A stretch of 34,942 bases of DNA from an uncultured bacterium (GCA_902802945.1 CADCOC010000031.1:1-34942); one strand, 5' to 3'. Shown: positions 13,799 to 22,363, numbered from the stretch's first letter. A program made the numbers and translations. The notes: a model not told the origin generated them from the letters alone.

Positions 13799-14980
13799 AT
13801 GTCTGCGAAAAGCGTAATTGAACTGTGGCTCTGGGGAGGTCCTTCCCAGCTGGAGACGTTCGACCCCAAGCCGGACGCCTCGCCCGACTACAACAACGGA
13901 CTGAAGGCGATCGACACGGTCGTGCCCGGCATGAAGGTACACGAGTGGTGGCCGAACCTCGCCAAGTGCGCGAACCTCTGCTCGTTCATCCGCACGATGA
14001 CCCACCCGCACTTCGGACACGAGACGGCCACGTACCTCATGCAGACCGGCCGCAATCCCGGCGGCGGCATCGTGTATCCCGCGATCGGCGCGGTGATGGC
14101 GATGATGCGCGCGAAGACCTACTCAGGCGACCTCCCGCCGTACGTGATCCTCACCGGCGCGAAGGGACGCTTCAGCGAAGTGGGCTTCCTCGGCGACAAG
14201 TACGCCCCGCTCGTGACGGGCGGCAACCCGAACCAGCCGAAGTTCGTCGTGGACGGTATCGTGCCGCCCGGCGGCCTCACCAAGGAGGAGATCGGCACCC
14301 GCTTCGACCTTCTTTCACGAATGGACACGTTCGGCCGTCCCGAGGCGTTCACCGACTTCATCGCGGCCGGCAAGGAAGCGCGCCGCGTGATCGAGGGCAG
14401 CGCCGCCGCCACGTTCGACCTTTCGCAGGAGACGGACGCCATGCGCGACCGCTACGGCCGCACGTGGATCGGACAGTCGCTTCTCGCCGCGCGCCGCCTT
14501 GTTGAATACGGCGTGCCGTACATCACCGTGAACATGAGCGGCTGGGATTCGCACAAGCGCCACTTCGAGACGATGAAGCAGCGCACGGCGGACACCGACA
14601 AGGCCGTGGCCGCGCTCCTGAGCGATCTCCACGAGCGCAAGCTGCTCGACTCGACGATCCTCTGGGTCAGCGGCGAGTTCGGACGCACCACGAAGTTCGA
14701 CCGCAACCCGCCGTGGAACGGCGGACGCAACCACTACCCGCGCTGCTTCTCCGCCCTCGTGGCGGGCGGCGGCTTCCGCGGCGGCTGCGTGGTGGGCGAG
14801 AGCGACGATACGGCCTCGAAGGTTGGGAAGCGTCCCGTGACGCCGGTGGATTTCCTCGGCTCCATCTACGAGTTGTGCGGTATCGATCCCGACGGGCAAA
14901 TGCCGAACAACGCCGGCAAGAAGCTCACCGTGCTGCCGCCCGCGTCGACGGAAGGCCGCCTCAGGGAAATCTACGCTTAA
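13799..14980 (+). CDS. DUF1501 protein (alkaline phosphatase/sulfatase-like fold)
   Basis: The 393-residue protein begins MSAKSVIELWLWGGPSQLETFDPKPDA, the conserved start of the mature DUF1501 domain. Later blocks are HPHFGHETATYLMQTGRNPGG, GWDSHKRHFETMKQ and WVSGEFGRTTKFDRN, followed by GGRNHYP. DUF1501 belongs to the alkaline phosphatase-like fold; its function is unknown. Usual family members carry an N-terminal Tat signal, which is missing here. The upstream DUF1549/DUF1553 gene has one, and the two genes lie in one frame separated by one TGA and four codons. GAGGAGG upstream of the ATG supports ordinary initiation. Co-export with the partner is therefore an attractive inference. Confidence 0.85.
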   Translation: MSAKSVIELWLWGGPSQLETFDPKPDASPDYNNGLKAIDTVVPGMKVHEWWPNLAKCANLCSFIRTMTHPHFGHETATYLMQTGRNPGGGIVYPAIGAVMAMMRAKTYSGDLPPYVILTGAKGRFSEVGFLGDKYAPLVTGGNPNQPKFVVDGIVPPGGLTKEEIGTRFDLLSRMDTFGRPEAFTDFIAAGKEARRVIEGSAAATFDLSQETDAMRDRYGRTWIGQSLLAARRLVEYGVPYITVNMSGWDSHKRHFETMKQRTADTDKAVAALLSDLHERKLLDSTILWVSGEFGRTTKFDRNPPWNGGRNHYPRCFSALVAGGGFRGGCVVGESDDTASKVGKRPVTPVDFLGSIYELCGIDPDGQMPNNAGKKLTVLPPASTEGRLREIYA

Positions 14981-14990
14981 GGGCATCCGC

Positions 14991-16862
14991 ATGAAAAAGG
15001 TCCTTCTCATCCTCCTGGCCGCGGCGGCCACATGGGCGCACGGTGCCGACCCCTACGTGGGCTACATCTACCCGTGCGGCATCCAGGTCGGCACGACCAA
15101 CCGCCTCATCGTGGGCGGGCAGGCCTTCCCACGAAAAGGTGGCGGCGCCGTCGTTTCCGGGAAAGGCGTGGAGGTGCTGTCCATTGAGATGGTGCCCTAC
15201 TTTCCGACGTTGTCCGCCCCGCAGTTTCGCTATCTGGCGAAGTGGCTCGACGGTATTGCGAAGGGCGACCGCACCGCGCCGCCGATTCCAACGGATCCGA
15301 ATGCCCGCGTGGAAGAGTGGCGTTCCAACAGCTGGTGGCAGGTTCTCGGCACGCTCGACCCGCAGAAGATATCGATCGTGGAGCGCACGATGTACGTCCG
15401 CCGCAACCCGCTGCAGGCGACGCCGTCGCTCGGCCAACGCTTGCTCGTGACCGTAGCCGCCGCGCCGGACGCGAAGCCCGGCATGCGCGACTTCCGCGTG
15501 TTCGGTCCGAACGGGATGTCCGCGCCGCGTCCGCTGCTCATCACGACGGCTCCGCACAAGGAAGAGCCCCTGTACGCGCCGCCGCACCGTCCGCTTCCGC
15601 CCGCCCCCGCGATCACGAACCTGCCGTGCGTCCTTGACGGACAGATCATGCCCGGCCAGACCGACACGTGGACCCTGCACCTGAAGAAGGGGCGCACGAT
15701 CACGCTCCGCGCCGTCGCGCGCGAGCTCCAGCCGTACATCGGCGACGCCGTTCCCGGATTCTTCAACCCCTCGCTCCGCATCTTCAATTCCTGGGGGAAG
15801 GAAGTCGCGTTTGCTGACGACAACTACTTCCACCCCGACCCCTTGCTGGTGTTCACGCCACCGGCCGACGGCGACTACAAGCTTGAAATCCACGACGTGC
15901 TCTACCGTGGCCGTGCCGACTTCGTCTACTCGATCACCGTGTGGCCGGGAGCGCGTCCTGTCGGCCCGCGCAGCGTGAGCCTGTGGCCGAACCCCGTGCC
16001 CAAGACGCCTGCGGGCGTGCCGTGCAACTCCTTCACGGGCGTCGTGGCCCGCGCGGGCGCTTCATGCGAGCATGTGTTCGAGGTGAAGGAGCCGGGCGAG
16101 TATGTATTTGATCTTCTTGCGCGACGTGTCGGATCGCCGCTCGACGCGCGCCTGAGTATTTGGGGCCCTGCGGGTGGCAAGCCCGTGGCCGTGTTCACGG
16201 ATACGACGAATCTCGTGTTCCGCGGCTCGCTCATTCAGGGCGAGTGCGACCCGGTCGGAACGTGTCGCCTCGCGGCGGGCACGTATCGTCTGCGCGTGGA
16301 AGACGAGGCTGGGAAGGGCGGACCTGCGTGGTCGTACGTGTTGCGCGTGCATCGTCCCGCGCCTTCGTTCGAGGTGTGGACGGCAAAGTCCTCCTTCGCG
16401 TTCCGTGCGTTTGGCTGGTCGCCCAGCATGAAGGTGTTTGTGCTGCGCAACGGCGGTTTTGACGGTCCCGTGAAGTTGTTGGAGACGCCGGAATTCCGCT
16501 TCTCGCCGTCGGTCATCCCCGCCGGTACGAACATGCTCAAGGTGGCGCTTATCTCAAAGCAGCGTATGCAGCAGGACGTGAGGGAATACCAGTTCAAAGC
16601 CTCGGCACAGGTCAACGGAAAAACGCAGGTCGTGCGCATCCAGCCGGCGGACGAGTACAACCAGGCCTTCGCCTGGGACCACCTCCTGCCGACGCATGCA
16701 TTCGTCGTGCGCACCTGGCCGAATCCGAATGCGTGGAAGAATGTGAAGAAGCCTGCCAAGCCAGTTCCGCCGTCCAAGCCCAAGGCGAAAGAACCCGCGA
16801 AGGCGAAGGAACTGCCCAAGGCGAAAGAAGTGCCGAAGGCGAAACCCGTCGATAAGAAGTGA
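14991..16862 (+). CDS. Secreted beta-rich protein with PPC-like domains, paralogue 1
   Basis: The 623 residues start with a Sec signal (MKKVLLILLAAAATWAHGA). The mature part begins DPYVGYIYPCGIQVGTTNRL. Around residues 220-320 and 340-460 it shows segments resembling the bacterial pre-peptidase C-terminal (PPC) beta sandwich (FADDNYFHPDPLLVFTPPAD, DGDYKLEIHDVLYRGRADF). It ends in a K/P/A-rich tail with repeated P-K-A-K units, which suggests cell-wall or surface association. No catalytic motif is recognised. Similar proteins accompany DUF1501/DUF1549 genes in PVC bacteria, as far as I recall. The next gene is a close paralogue. It starts 10 bases after the DUF1501 gene. Confidence 0.75.
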   Translation: MKKVLLILLAAAATWAHGADPYVGYIYPCGIQVGTTNRLIVGGQAFPRKGGGAVVSGKGVEVLSIEMVPYFPTLSAPQFRYLAKWLDGIAKGDRTAPPIPTDPNARVEEWRSNSWWQVLGTLDPQKISIVERTMYVRRNPLQATPSLGQRLLVTVAAAPDAKPGMRDFRVFGPNGMSAPRPLLITTAPHKEEPLYAPPHRPLPPAPAITNLPCVLDGQIMPGQTDTWTLHLKKGRTITLRAVARELQPYIGDAVPGFFNPSLRIFNSWGKEVAFADDNYFHPDPLLVFTPPADGDYKLEIHDVLYRGRADFVYSITVWPGARPVGPRSVSLWPNPVPKTPAGVPCNSFTGVVARAGASCEHVFEVKEPGEYVFDLLARRVGSPLDARLSIWGPAGGKPVAVFTDTTNLVFRGSLIQGECDPVGTCRLAAGTYRLRVEDEAGKGGPAWSYVLRVHRPAPSFEVWTAKSSFAFRAFGWSPSMKVFVLRNGGFDGPVKLLETPEFRFSPSVIPAGTNMLKVALISKQRMQQDVREYQFKASAQVNGKTQVVRIQPADEYNQAFAWDHLLPTHAFVVRTWPNPNAWKNVKKPAKPVPPSKPKAKEPAKAKELPKAKEVPKAKPVDKK

Positions 16863-16873
16863 AGGGGGCGCGC

Positions 16874-18697
16874 ATGAAAAAGGTTCTTCTCTTCCTCTGG
16901 TCTGTTGCGGCCGTGTGGGCGCAGGGCGCCGATCCATATGTCGGTTACATCTACCCGTGCGGCATTCAGGCGGGGACGACGAACCGCCTCATCGTTGGAG
17001 GGCAGGGGCTCGGCAAGGGTGGCGTGAGAAACGCGATCATATCAGGCGAGGGCGTGAAGGTGTTGTCCATCGAGGCCGTGCCGAGATTTTCGACGCTTCC
17101 AGGTCCCCAGTTCCGCTACCTCGCAAAATGGCTCGACGGCATTGCGATGGGCAACCGCACCGCGCCGCCTCTCCCGACGAGCCCGAGGGCCCGCGTGGAG
17201 GAATGGCGCACCAACCGGTGGTGGCAGATTCTCGGCGAACTGGACGAGCAGAAGCTCTCCATCGTCGAGCGGGCGCTCTACATCCGCCGCAACCCGCTGC
17301 AGTCGTCGCCGTCGCTCGGTCAGCGTCTGCTCGTGACGGTGGCGGCCGATCCGGACGCCAAGCCCGGTCCGCGCGAATTCCGCGTGTTCGCCCCGAACGG
17401 GATGTCCGCGCCGCGTCCGTTCTTCGTCACCGCCGCCCCGCACATCGAGGAGGCGCTCTACGCGCCGCCGCACCGTCCGCGTCCGCCTGCCCCCGCCGTC
17501 ACGAACCTGCCGTGCGTCTTGGACGGACAGATCATGCCGGGGCAGACGGACAAGTGGACTCTCCGCCTTCAGAAGGGCCGTACGATTACGCTGCGGACCG
17601 TGGCGCGCGAGCTCCAGCCGTACATCGGCGACGCCGTGCCGGGGTTCTTCAATCCCGCGCTTCGTCTTCTCAATGCCAAAGGCTCCGAGGTGGCCTTTGC
17701 GGACGACAACTTCTACCACCCCGATCCCGTGCTTGTGTTCACGCCACCGAAGGACGGCGACTACACGTTGGAGATCCACGACCTGCTCTACCGCGGACGC
17801 GACGATTTCGTCTACTCCATCACCGTGGAGGCGGGCGCGCATCCGGTGGACCCGCGCCGCGTGAGTCTGTGGCCGAACCCCGTGCCGCAGACGCCGCCGG
17901 GCGTGCCGTGCAATTCCTTCACGGGCATCGTGGCGCGCGCAGGCGCCGTGTGCGAGCATGTGCTTGAAGTGAAAGAGTCGGGCGAGTACGTGTTCGATCT
18001 TCTTGCGCGCCGCGTCGGCTCGCCGCTTGACGCGCGCCTGAGCATTTTGGGCCCTGCGGGCGGCAAACCCGTGGCCGTGTTCACGGATACGACGAACCTC
18101 GTCTTCCGCGGATCGCTCATTCAGGGCGAATGCGACCCAGTGGGTACCTGCCGCCTCGCGGCGGGCGCGTATCGCCTGCGCGTGGAGGACGAGGCTGGGA
18201 AGGGTGGTCCTGAATGGTCGTACGTGCTGCGCGTGCATCGTCCCGCGCCCGCGTTCGAGGTGTGGACGGCGAAATCGTCTTTTGCCTTCCGCGCCAAGGG
18301 CGAATCCACGCCGATGAAGGTTTTCGTGCTGCGCAGCGGCGGATTCGATGGCTCCGTGGTCTTGGACGAGACGCTGGACTTCTATTTCAAGCCGTCTGTC
18401 ATTCCGGCCGGGACGAACATGGTCAAGGTGGCGCTTGTTTCGAAGTGGCGCGGCCCGCTGCCCGTGCAGGAACTGCAGTTCACGGCCTCCGCGCAGATAG
18501 GAGGCCGCACGCAGATGGTGCGCATCCAGCCGGCGGACGAGTACAACCAGGCCTTCGCCTGGGACCATCTCCTGCCGACGCATGCCTTCGACGTGCGCAT
18601 CTGGCCGAGGTCAAACGCCTGGAAGGAGAGGTCCTGGGACAGGCCGAAGGGCAAGCGTAACCAGCCGAACGGCAAAAAGAAGGAGAAGAAGAAATGA
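16874..18697 (+). CDS. Secreted beta-rich protein with PPC-like domains, paralogue 2
   Basis: The 607 residues align over nearly the whole length with the preceding protein, about three quarters identical by eye. It has a separate Sec signal (MKKVLLFLWSVAAVWAQGA) and the same DPYVGYIYPCGIQ start of the mature part. The PPC-like segments are conserved (FADDNFYHPDPVLVFTPP). The tails differ: this one is short and lysine-rich (NQPNGKKKEKKK) while the other has P-K-A-K repeats. The ATG at 16874 was chosen because it matches the paralogue and GAAGGGGG precedes it; a GTG at 16859 overlapping the previous gene is less likely. The last four bases overlap the next gene (ATGA). Function is unknown. Confidence 0.75.
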   Translation: MKKVLLFLWSVAAVWAQGADPYVGYIYPCGIQAGTTNRLIVGGQGLGKGGVRNAIISGEGVKVLSIEAVPRFSTLPGPQFRYLAKWLDGIAMGNRTAPPLPTSPRARVEEWRTNRWWQILGELDEQKLSIVERALYIRRNPLQSSPSLGQRLLVTVAADPDAKPGPREFRVFAPNGMSAPRPFFVTAAPHIEEALYAPPHRPRPPAPAVTNLPCVLDGQIMPGQTDKWTLRLQKGRTITLRTVARELQPYIGDAVPGFFNPALRLLNAKGSEVAFADDNFYHPDPVLVFTPPKDGDYTLEIHDLLYRGRDDFVYSITVEAGAHPVDPRRVSLWPNPVPQTPPGVPCNSFTGIVARAGAVCEHVLEVKESGEYVFDLLARRVGSPLDARLSILGPAGGKPVAVFTDTTNLVFRGSLIQGECDPVGTCRLAAGAYRLRVEDEAGKGGPEWSYVLRVHRPAPAFEVWTAKSSFAFRAKGESTPMKVFVLRSGGFDGSVVLDETLDFYFKPSVIPAGTNMVKVALVSKWRGPLPVQELQFTASAQIGGRTQMVRIQPADEYNQAFAWDHLLPTHAFDVRIWPRSNAWKERSWDRPKGKRNQPNGKKKEKKK

Positions 18698-19248
18698 GAG
18701 CCGCGCTTGCGTGCGTCTGTGCCGTTCTCCTTTCGGGAAACGTGTTCGCGCAGAGTTCTGGCCAGCACCTGGCAATCGTCATAGACTGCTCCGCGCAGAG
18801 CAGGCGCTTGTTTGATCGTTCCATACGTCATGCGATGCGAGCCGTAGAGCGTATGACGGCGAGGGACAAAGTGTCGGTCGTGGTGTTCGACGACGCCGTG
18901 GAGCTTCTGGTCCCGGCTACGTCCGTTACGAACAAGGCCCCGATCCTTGCAAAGATCAAGGGCCTGAAGCCAAAGGGGAAGAGGGCGCTGTTCGCGGCCA
19001 TAGCGAAGGGCGCTGACGAAGTGAGGCGATATGCGTCAGAGGAGCAGGTGAAGCGCGTGATGCTGCTATCAGGAAACGGGGCCGGTCCGCTGATCGGACC
19101 CGGTACGCCGGATGAGATCCGCACGTTGACAAAGTCTCTCAGCAAGGAGAAGATCACACTGTTCTCGCCGCAGGAGGGCAACGCACAGGGTGGACGCCGC
19201 GCGACCCAGCCACGTCGTCAAAGCGGCAAGAAGGGGCGGCAACGCTAG
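18694..19248 (+). CDS. Small secreted vWA-like protein
   Basis: The 184-residue product has a signal peptide (MRAALACVCAVLLSGNVFAQ). The remainder reads as a compact von Willebrand A-like fold: QHLAIVIDCSAQS carries the D-x-S-x-S metal site, followed by MTARDKVSVVVFDDAVELL and VKRVMLLSGNGAG. The later MIDAS residues are not obvious, so metal binding is uncertain. The end is strongly basic (RRATQPRRQSGKKGRQR). It overlaps the upstream paralogue by four bases (ATGA) and lies directly before the histidine kinase, so it might bind the secreted proteins or the sensor domain. That role is inferred from position only. Confidence 0.65.
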   Translation: MRAALACVCAVLLSGNVFAQSSGQHLAIVIDCSAQSRRLFDRSIRHAMRAVERMTARDKVSVVVFDDAVELLVPATSVTNKAPILAKIKGLKPKGKRALFAAIAKGADEVRRYASEEQVKRVMLLSGNGAGPLIGPGTPDEIRTLTKSLSKEKITLFSPQEGNAQGGRRATQPRRQSGKKGRQR

Positions 19249-19257
19249 GTGCATCGA

Positions 19258-20550
19258 ATGAACCGAGACCTGAAATTCTACTTCCTCTTCATCGGACTCC
19301 CGGCGCTGCTGCTTGCGCTTGGCGGACTACGTCTGCTCAGCGTTGAATCGGCGCGCGCGTACACGCTCGGTCGCGACGCGCTTCAGGCGAAGGCGACGCT
19401 TGCCGTCTTGGACGTGCGTCGGAACATACGCGAATACGTGGACGGAGTGCTGTCGCGCGTGGAGCAGCTGCCGGAGGGAACCACGAATTACGCGGAGATC
19501 GTCCAAACGGAACCGCTCGTGCGCGCAATTACGCCGTCCTTGCGCACTAAGGGCACAACCGGAGGACGCCGTCGAGCACACGTGCAGCTTGAGCCTATCG
19601 CCGTTTTGGCGCGCGTGCCGGGCTGGCTGGAGGCGTACGACGCCGAATCTAAGTCGGAGGAGGATCAGGAACGCGCGACGACCATTGAAGTGCGTGCGGC
19701 GGATGGACAGCTACTCATTCCATCAACCGCGAGGCAACGTGGCGGATATTTCGTCTATGCGTCGCTTGCGCCCGAATTGCCGGACGTCCGCGTGGGCGTG
19801 GCCTGGCGCGACGGACGCGAACTGGCGGCGCAGGCGCGCTTCCGAATCTGGTTCATCGGCTCAACGGTGCTGGTGCTTCTGCTAGGAACTCTGTTGGCGG
19901 GCGGCATCCTGCTAGTGCGGGCCGCGCGGAGGGCGCGACGCGAGGCGCGGCGCGAGACTGACTTCACGGCGAACGTGTCGCATGAGTTCAAGACGCCGCT
20001 TACCGGCATCCGCCTTGCGGCCGAATTCGCGCAGGAGCACGCCACCGACGAACTGACGCGTCAGGCTCTGAACGACGTGCTTGAGGGCACGGACCGCCTG
20101 CGGCACCTCGTCTCGGACGTGCTGGACTACGGACGCCTCATGGACGGCAAGCCGCTTCCCACCGAACCAGAGGACGTGGGAGACGGCATAATCGCCGAGG
20201 TGAACCACGCCGCGCTCAGGCACATCATAGAGAACCTTGAGGAAAACGCCGCCAAATACGCGCCCGGCTCTCCGCCTGAACGGCGTGTGCGCGCGGAGGG
20301 GGAGTGGGCTTACGTCGACGTGATGGACCGTGGGCCGGGGATGTCAGCGGAGGAGCGCGCCAAGGCGTTCGACCGCTTCTGGCGCGCGGACAACTCGACT
20401 GCCCGTTCGACGGGCGGCTGCGGGCTAGGACTTTCAATTGCGCGTCTGCTGGCGCGCGCCCAGGGCGGCGACCTCACCGTGTCGCCGCGCGAGGGTGGTG
20501 GAACAATATTCACGGTGAAACTAAAGAAGGTCGAGGAGAAAAATGGCTGA
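19258..20550 (+). CDS. Membrane sensor histidine kinase, with shortened ATPase region
   Basis: I chose the ATG at 19258 because AGGTG precedes it by six bases; a GTG at 19249 would add three residues. The protein has a transmembrane segment at about 8-27, an extracytoplasmic sensor of about 165 residues, and a second segment near 199-220. The HisKA box is VSHEFKTPL with His242, the N box NLEENAAKYAPG, and the G boxes DRGPGMS and GGCGLGLSIAR. Between the HisKA helices and the N box, only about 15 residues separate the conserved DVGDGI from LRHIIENL, where relatives have about 40-50, so a strand pair of the ATP-binding domain seems to be missing. The gene overlaps the regulator gene by 8 bases, and the pair senses an unknown envelope signal. 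Confidence 0.9.
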   Translation: MNRDLKFYFLFIGLPALLLALGGLRLLSVESARAYTLGRDALQAKATLAVLDVRRNIREYVDGVLSRVEQLPEGTTNYAEIVQTEPLVRAITPSLRTKGTTGGRRRAHVQLEPIAVLARVPGWLEAYDAESKSEEDQERATTIEVRAADGQLLIPSTARQRGGYFVYASLAPELPDVRVGVAWRDGRELAAQARFRIWFIGSTVLVLLLGTLLAGGILLVRAARRARREARRETDFTANVSHEFKTPLTGIRLAAEFAQEHATDELTRQALNDVLEGTDRLRHLVSDVLDYGRLMDGKPLPTEPEDVGDGIIAEVNHAALRHIIENLEENAAKYAPGSPPERRVRAEGEWAYVDVMDRGPGMSAEERAKAFDRFWRADNSTARSTGGCGLGLSIARLLARAQGGDLTVSPREGGGTIFTVKLKKVEEKNG

Positions 20551-21271
20551 CATCCTGATTGCAGAGGACGATGCGCGCATCCGCCTGTACGTGGCGGCGG
20601 CGCTGAAGGAGGCGGGGCACACCACGCGGACGGCGGCGGACGGCATGGCGACGCTTTCCGCGTACGCGGAGCGGCGTCCAGATTTGCTCGTGCTGGACCT
20701 CATGATGCCGCGCAAGAGCGGGTTCGACGTGTGCGAGGAGCTGCGCAAGACGGACGTGTCGCTGCCGATCCTCGTCCTGACGGCGAAGGAGGCGGAGTCG
20801 GACAAGATCCTCGCCTTCGGCCTTGGCGCTGACGACTACATGACTAAGCCGTTCAGCATGGGCGAACTGAAAGTGCGCATCGGCGCGATCCTGCGCCGGG
20901 CACGCCTGGGGGAAACCGCAGGCCGCGTGGAGGACGTATTCAAGTTCGTATCGTGGAAGGTGGATGCTGCCAAGTTCATGCTCGTGGCGGCGGATGGCAC
21001 GAAGACGCCCCTCACGTCGCTTGAACTTGGCATTCTGCGTCTCCTCGCCGCGCATCCGGGCGAGGTGATCGTGCGCGAGCGCTTCCTCAACGAGCTGTGG
21101 GGCGTTTCCTACTACGGCACCACGCGCACGCTCGACTCGCGGATGTCCACGCTGCGGCACAAGCTCGGGGAAGACGGCGCATACATCGAGACGCAGCGTG
21201 GCATCGGCTACCGATTCAATCCGCCTGGATCCCGTAAATCCGCCAGTCGAGCGACATCATCACGCCGCTGA
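20543..21271 (+). CDS. OmpR/PhoB-family response regulator
   Basis: The 242-residue protein has an N-terminal receiver with the acidic pair Glu8-Asp9-Asp10, phosphoacceptor Asp52 (VLDLMMP), Thr in VLTAKE and Lys in MTKPF. A winged-helix DNA-binding domain follows (LTSLELGILRLLAAHPGEVIVRE and the terminal IETQRGIGYRF). The partner kinase overlaps it by 8 bases. Regulation of the upstream secreted-protein operon is likely but not shown. The tail SRKSASRATSSRR is an unusual basic extension beyond the fold. Confidence 0.93.
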   Translation: MADILIAEDDARIRLYVAAALKEAGHTTRTAADGMATLSAYAERRPDLLVLDLMMPRKSGFDVCEELRKTDVSLPILVLTAKEAESDKILAFGLGADDYMTKPFSMGELKVRIGAILRRARLGETAGRVEDVFKFVSWKVDAAKFMLVAADGTKTPLTSLELGILRLLAAHPGEVIVRERFLNELWGVSYYGTTRTLDSRMSTLRHKLGEDGAYIETQRGIGYRFNPPGSRKSASRATSSRR

Positions 21272-21293
21272 TGCGTGAGGCACGGTCGCTGCC

Positions 21294-22172
21294 ATGGAAG
21301 ATTCCGAAAAGATACGCCAGGTAAGGCGAGTCACGGTAGCTGGCATGGCCGTCAACGTGTGCCTTGCCGCGGCGAAGGCCGTTGCGGGGTGGCTTTGCTC
21401 GTCACATGCGCTTGTGGCTGACGCGGTGCATTCGCTCTCAGACCTCGTTACGGACGCTGCGGTGGTACTGGGGGTCAAGTTCTGGGTAGCCCCCGCCGAC
21501 GACGCGCATCCGTACGGACATGGCAAGATAGAGGCGCTTGTTACGCTCTTCATCTCGCTCGCGCTGGCGCTCGTCGCGTACGAGCTAGGCGCGGCGGCGG
21601 TAGGGCGTCTCGTGTCGGGGAACGCTACGGCGCGTCCTGGTCTCGCGGCGTGCGCCATTGCGGTGGCGTCCGTGGTGCTCAAGGAATCCCTCTTCGTGTG
21701 GACGCGCCGCGTTGCACATCGGGTGAAGTCAACGGCGTTGGAGGCAAACGCCTGGCACCATCGGTCCGATGCGTTCAGCTCAATGCCCGTTGCGCTGGCG
21801 GTTGGAATGGCATGGCTGGTACCGTCGCTCGCGTGGGTCGACTCCGCCGGGGCACTTCTAGTGGCGGCGTTCATCCTGCGCGTTTCGTGGCAGTTGGCGA
21901 AGCCGGCCCTGCAGGAGCTTGTGGACGCCGACATCGACGCCAAGGCCGCAGCCGTCGTCTCAGTGGCGGAGAAGGTGCCGGGCGTGCGCGGAGTACACAA
22001 GGCTCGCGCGCGCCGTTACGGCGGATTGTTTCAGGTCGATCTCCACGTGCAGGTAGATCCATCGCTTTCTGTGGCGGAGGGACATGCCATCGGCCACGCC
22101 GTGAAGGAGGCGGTGTGCGCGGCTGGGCTGGACGTGAACGACGCGGTGGTGCACGTGGAACCGGACGAGTGA
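21294..22172 (+). CDS. Cation diffusion facilitator (CDF) metal/proton antiporter
   Basis: The 292 residues match the CDF family, six membrane segments plus a cytoplasmic ferredoxin-like domain. The metal site residues are visible: His46 and Asp50 in ADAVHSLSDLVTD of segment 2, and His156 and Asp160 in HHRSD of segment 5. HPYGHGKIE after segment 2 is a family signature. These carriers export divalent metals such as Zn, Fe, Mn or Co; the metal cannot be told. The gene starts 22 bases after the regulator gene and may be the last gene of that operon. A terminator-like hairpin overlaps its stop codon. Confidence 0.92.
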   Translation: MEDSEKIRQVRRVTVAGMAVNVCLAAAKAVAGWLCSSHALVADAVHSLSDLVTDAAVVLGVKFWVAPADDAHPYGHGKIEALVTLFISLALALVAYELGAAAVGRLVSGNATARPGLAACAIAVASVVLKESLFVWTRRVAHRVKSTALEANAWHHRSDAFSSMPVALAVGMAWLVPSLAWVDSAGALLVAAFILRVSWQLAKPALQELVDADIDAKAAAVVSVAEKVPGVRGVHKARARRYGGLFQVDLHVQVDPSLSVAEGHAIGHAVKEAVCAAGLDVNDAVVHVEPDE

Positions 22173-22199
22173 CCGATTCGGCCGGTTTGCAAATTTTTT
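22159..22199 (+). terminator. Possible Rho-independent terminator after the CDF gene
   Basis: AACCGG (22159-22164) pairs with CCGGTT (22182-22187), with an inner CGA/TCG pair, and six T's follow at 22194-22199 after a short spacer. The stem includes the stop codon. It is moderately convincing because the T-tract is offset by six bases. Confidence 0.45.
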
Positions 22200-22218
22200 G
22201 AGTTAGGCCATTTCGGGC

Positions 22219-22247
22219 TTGCCTTTGCCGTCAAAATTTCGTATCAT
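22219..22247 (+). promoter_or_regulatory. Promoter of the tRNA-Ser gene
   Basis: TTGCCT (22219-22224) and TATCAT (22242-22247) are separated by 17 bases. The predicted start near 22254 lies about 12 bases before the mature tRNA. Confidence 0.6.
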
Positions 22248-22265
22248 ATTCGCCGTTTTCCCATT

Positions 22266-22359
22266 GGAGGGATGGCCGAGTGGCTGAAGGCAGCGGTTTG
22301 CTAAATCGCCATACGGACTAATCTCCGTATCGGGGGTTCGAATCCCCCTCCCTCCGCCA
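22266..22359 (+). tRNA. tRNA-Ser (anticodon GCT), CCA encoded
   Basis: The acceptor arms GGAGGGA and TCCCTCC pair perfectly. The anticodon stem GCGGT/ATCGC encloses TTGCTAA with anticodon GCT at 22300-22302, reading AGC/AGU serine codons. The long variable arm (ATACGGA / TCCGTAT) is typical of class II serine tRNAs. The T arm is GGGGGTTCGAATCCCCC. The 3' CCA is encoded in the DNA. Confidence 0.98.
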
Positions 22360-22363
22360 ATGG

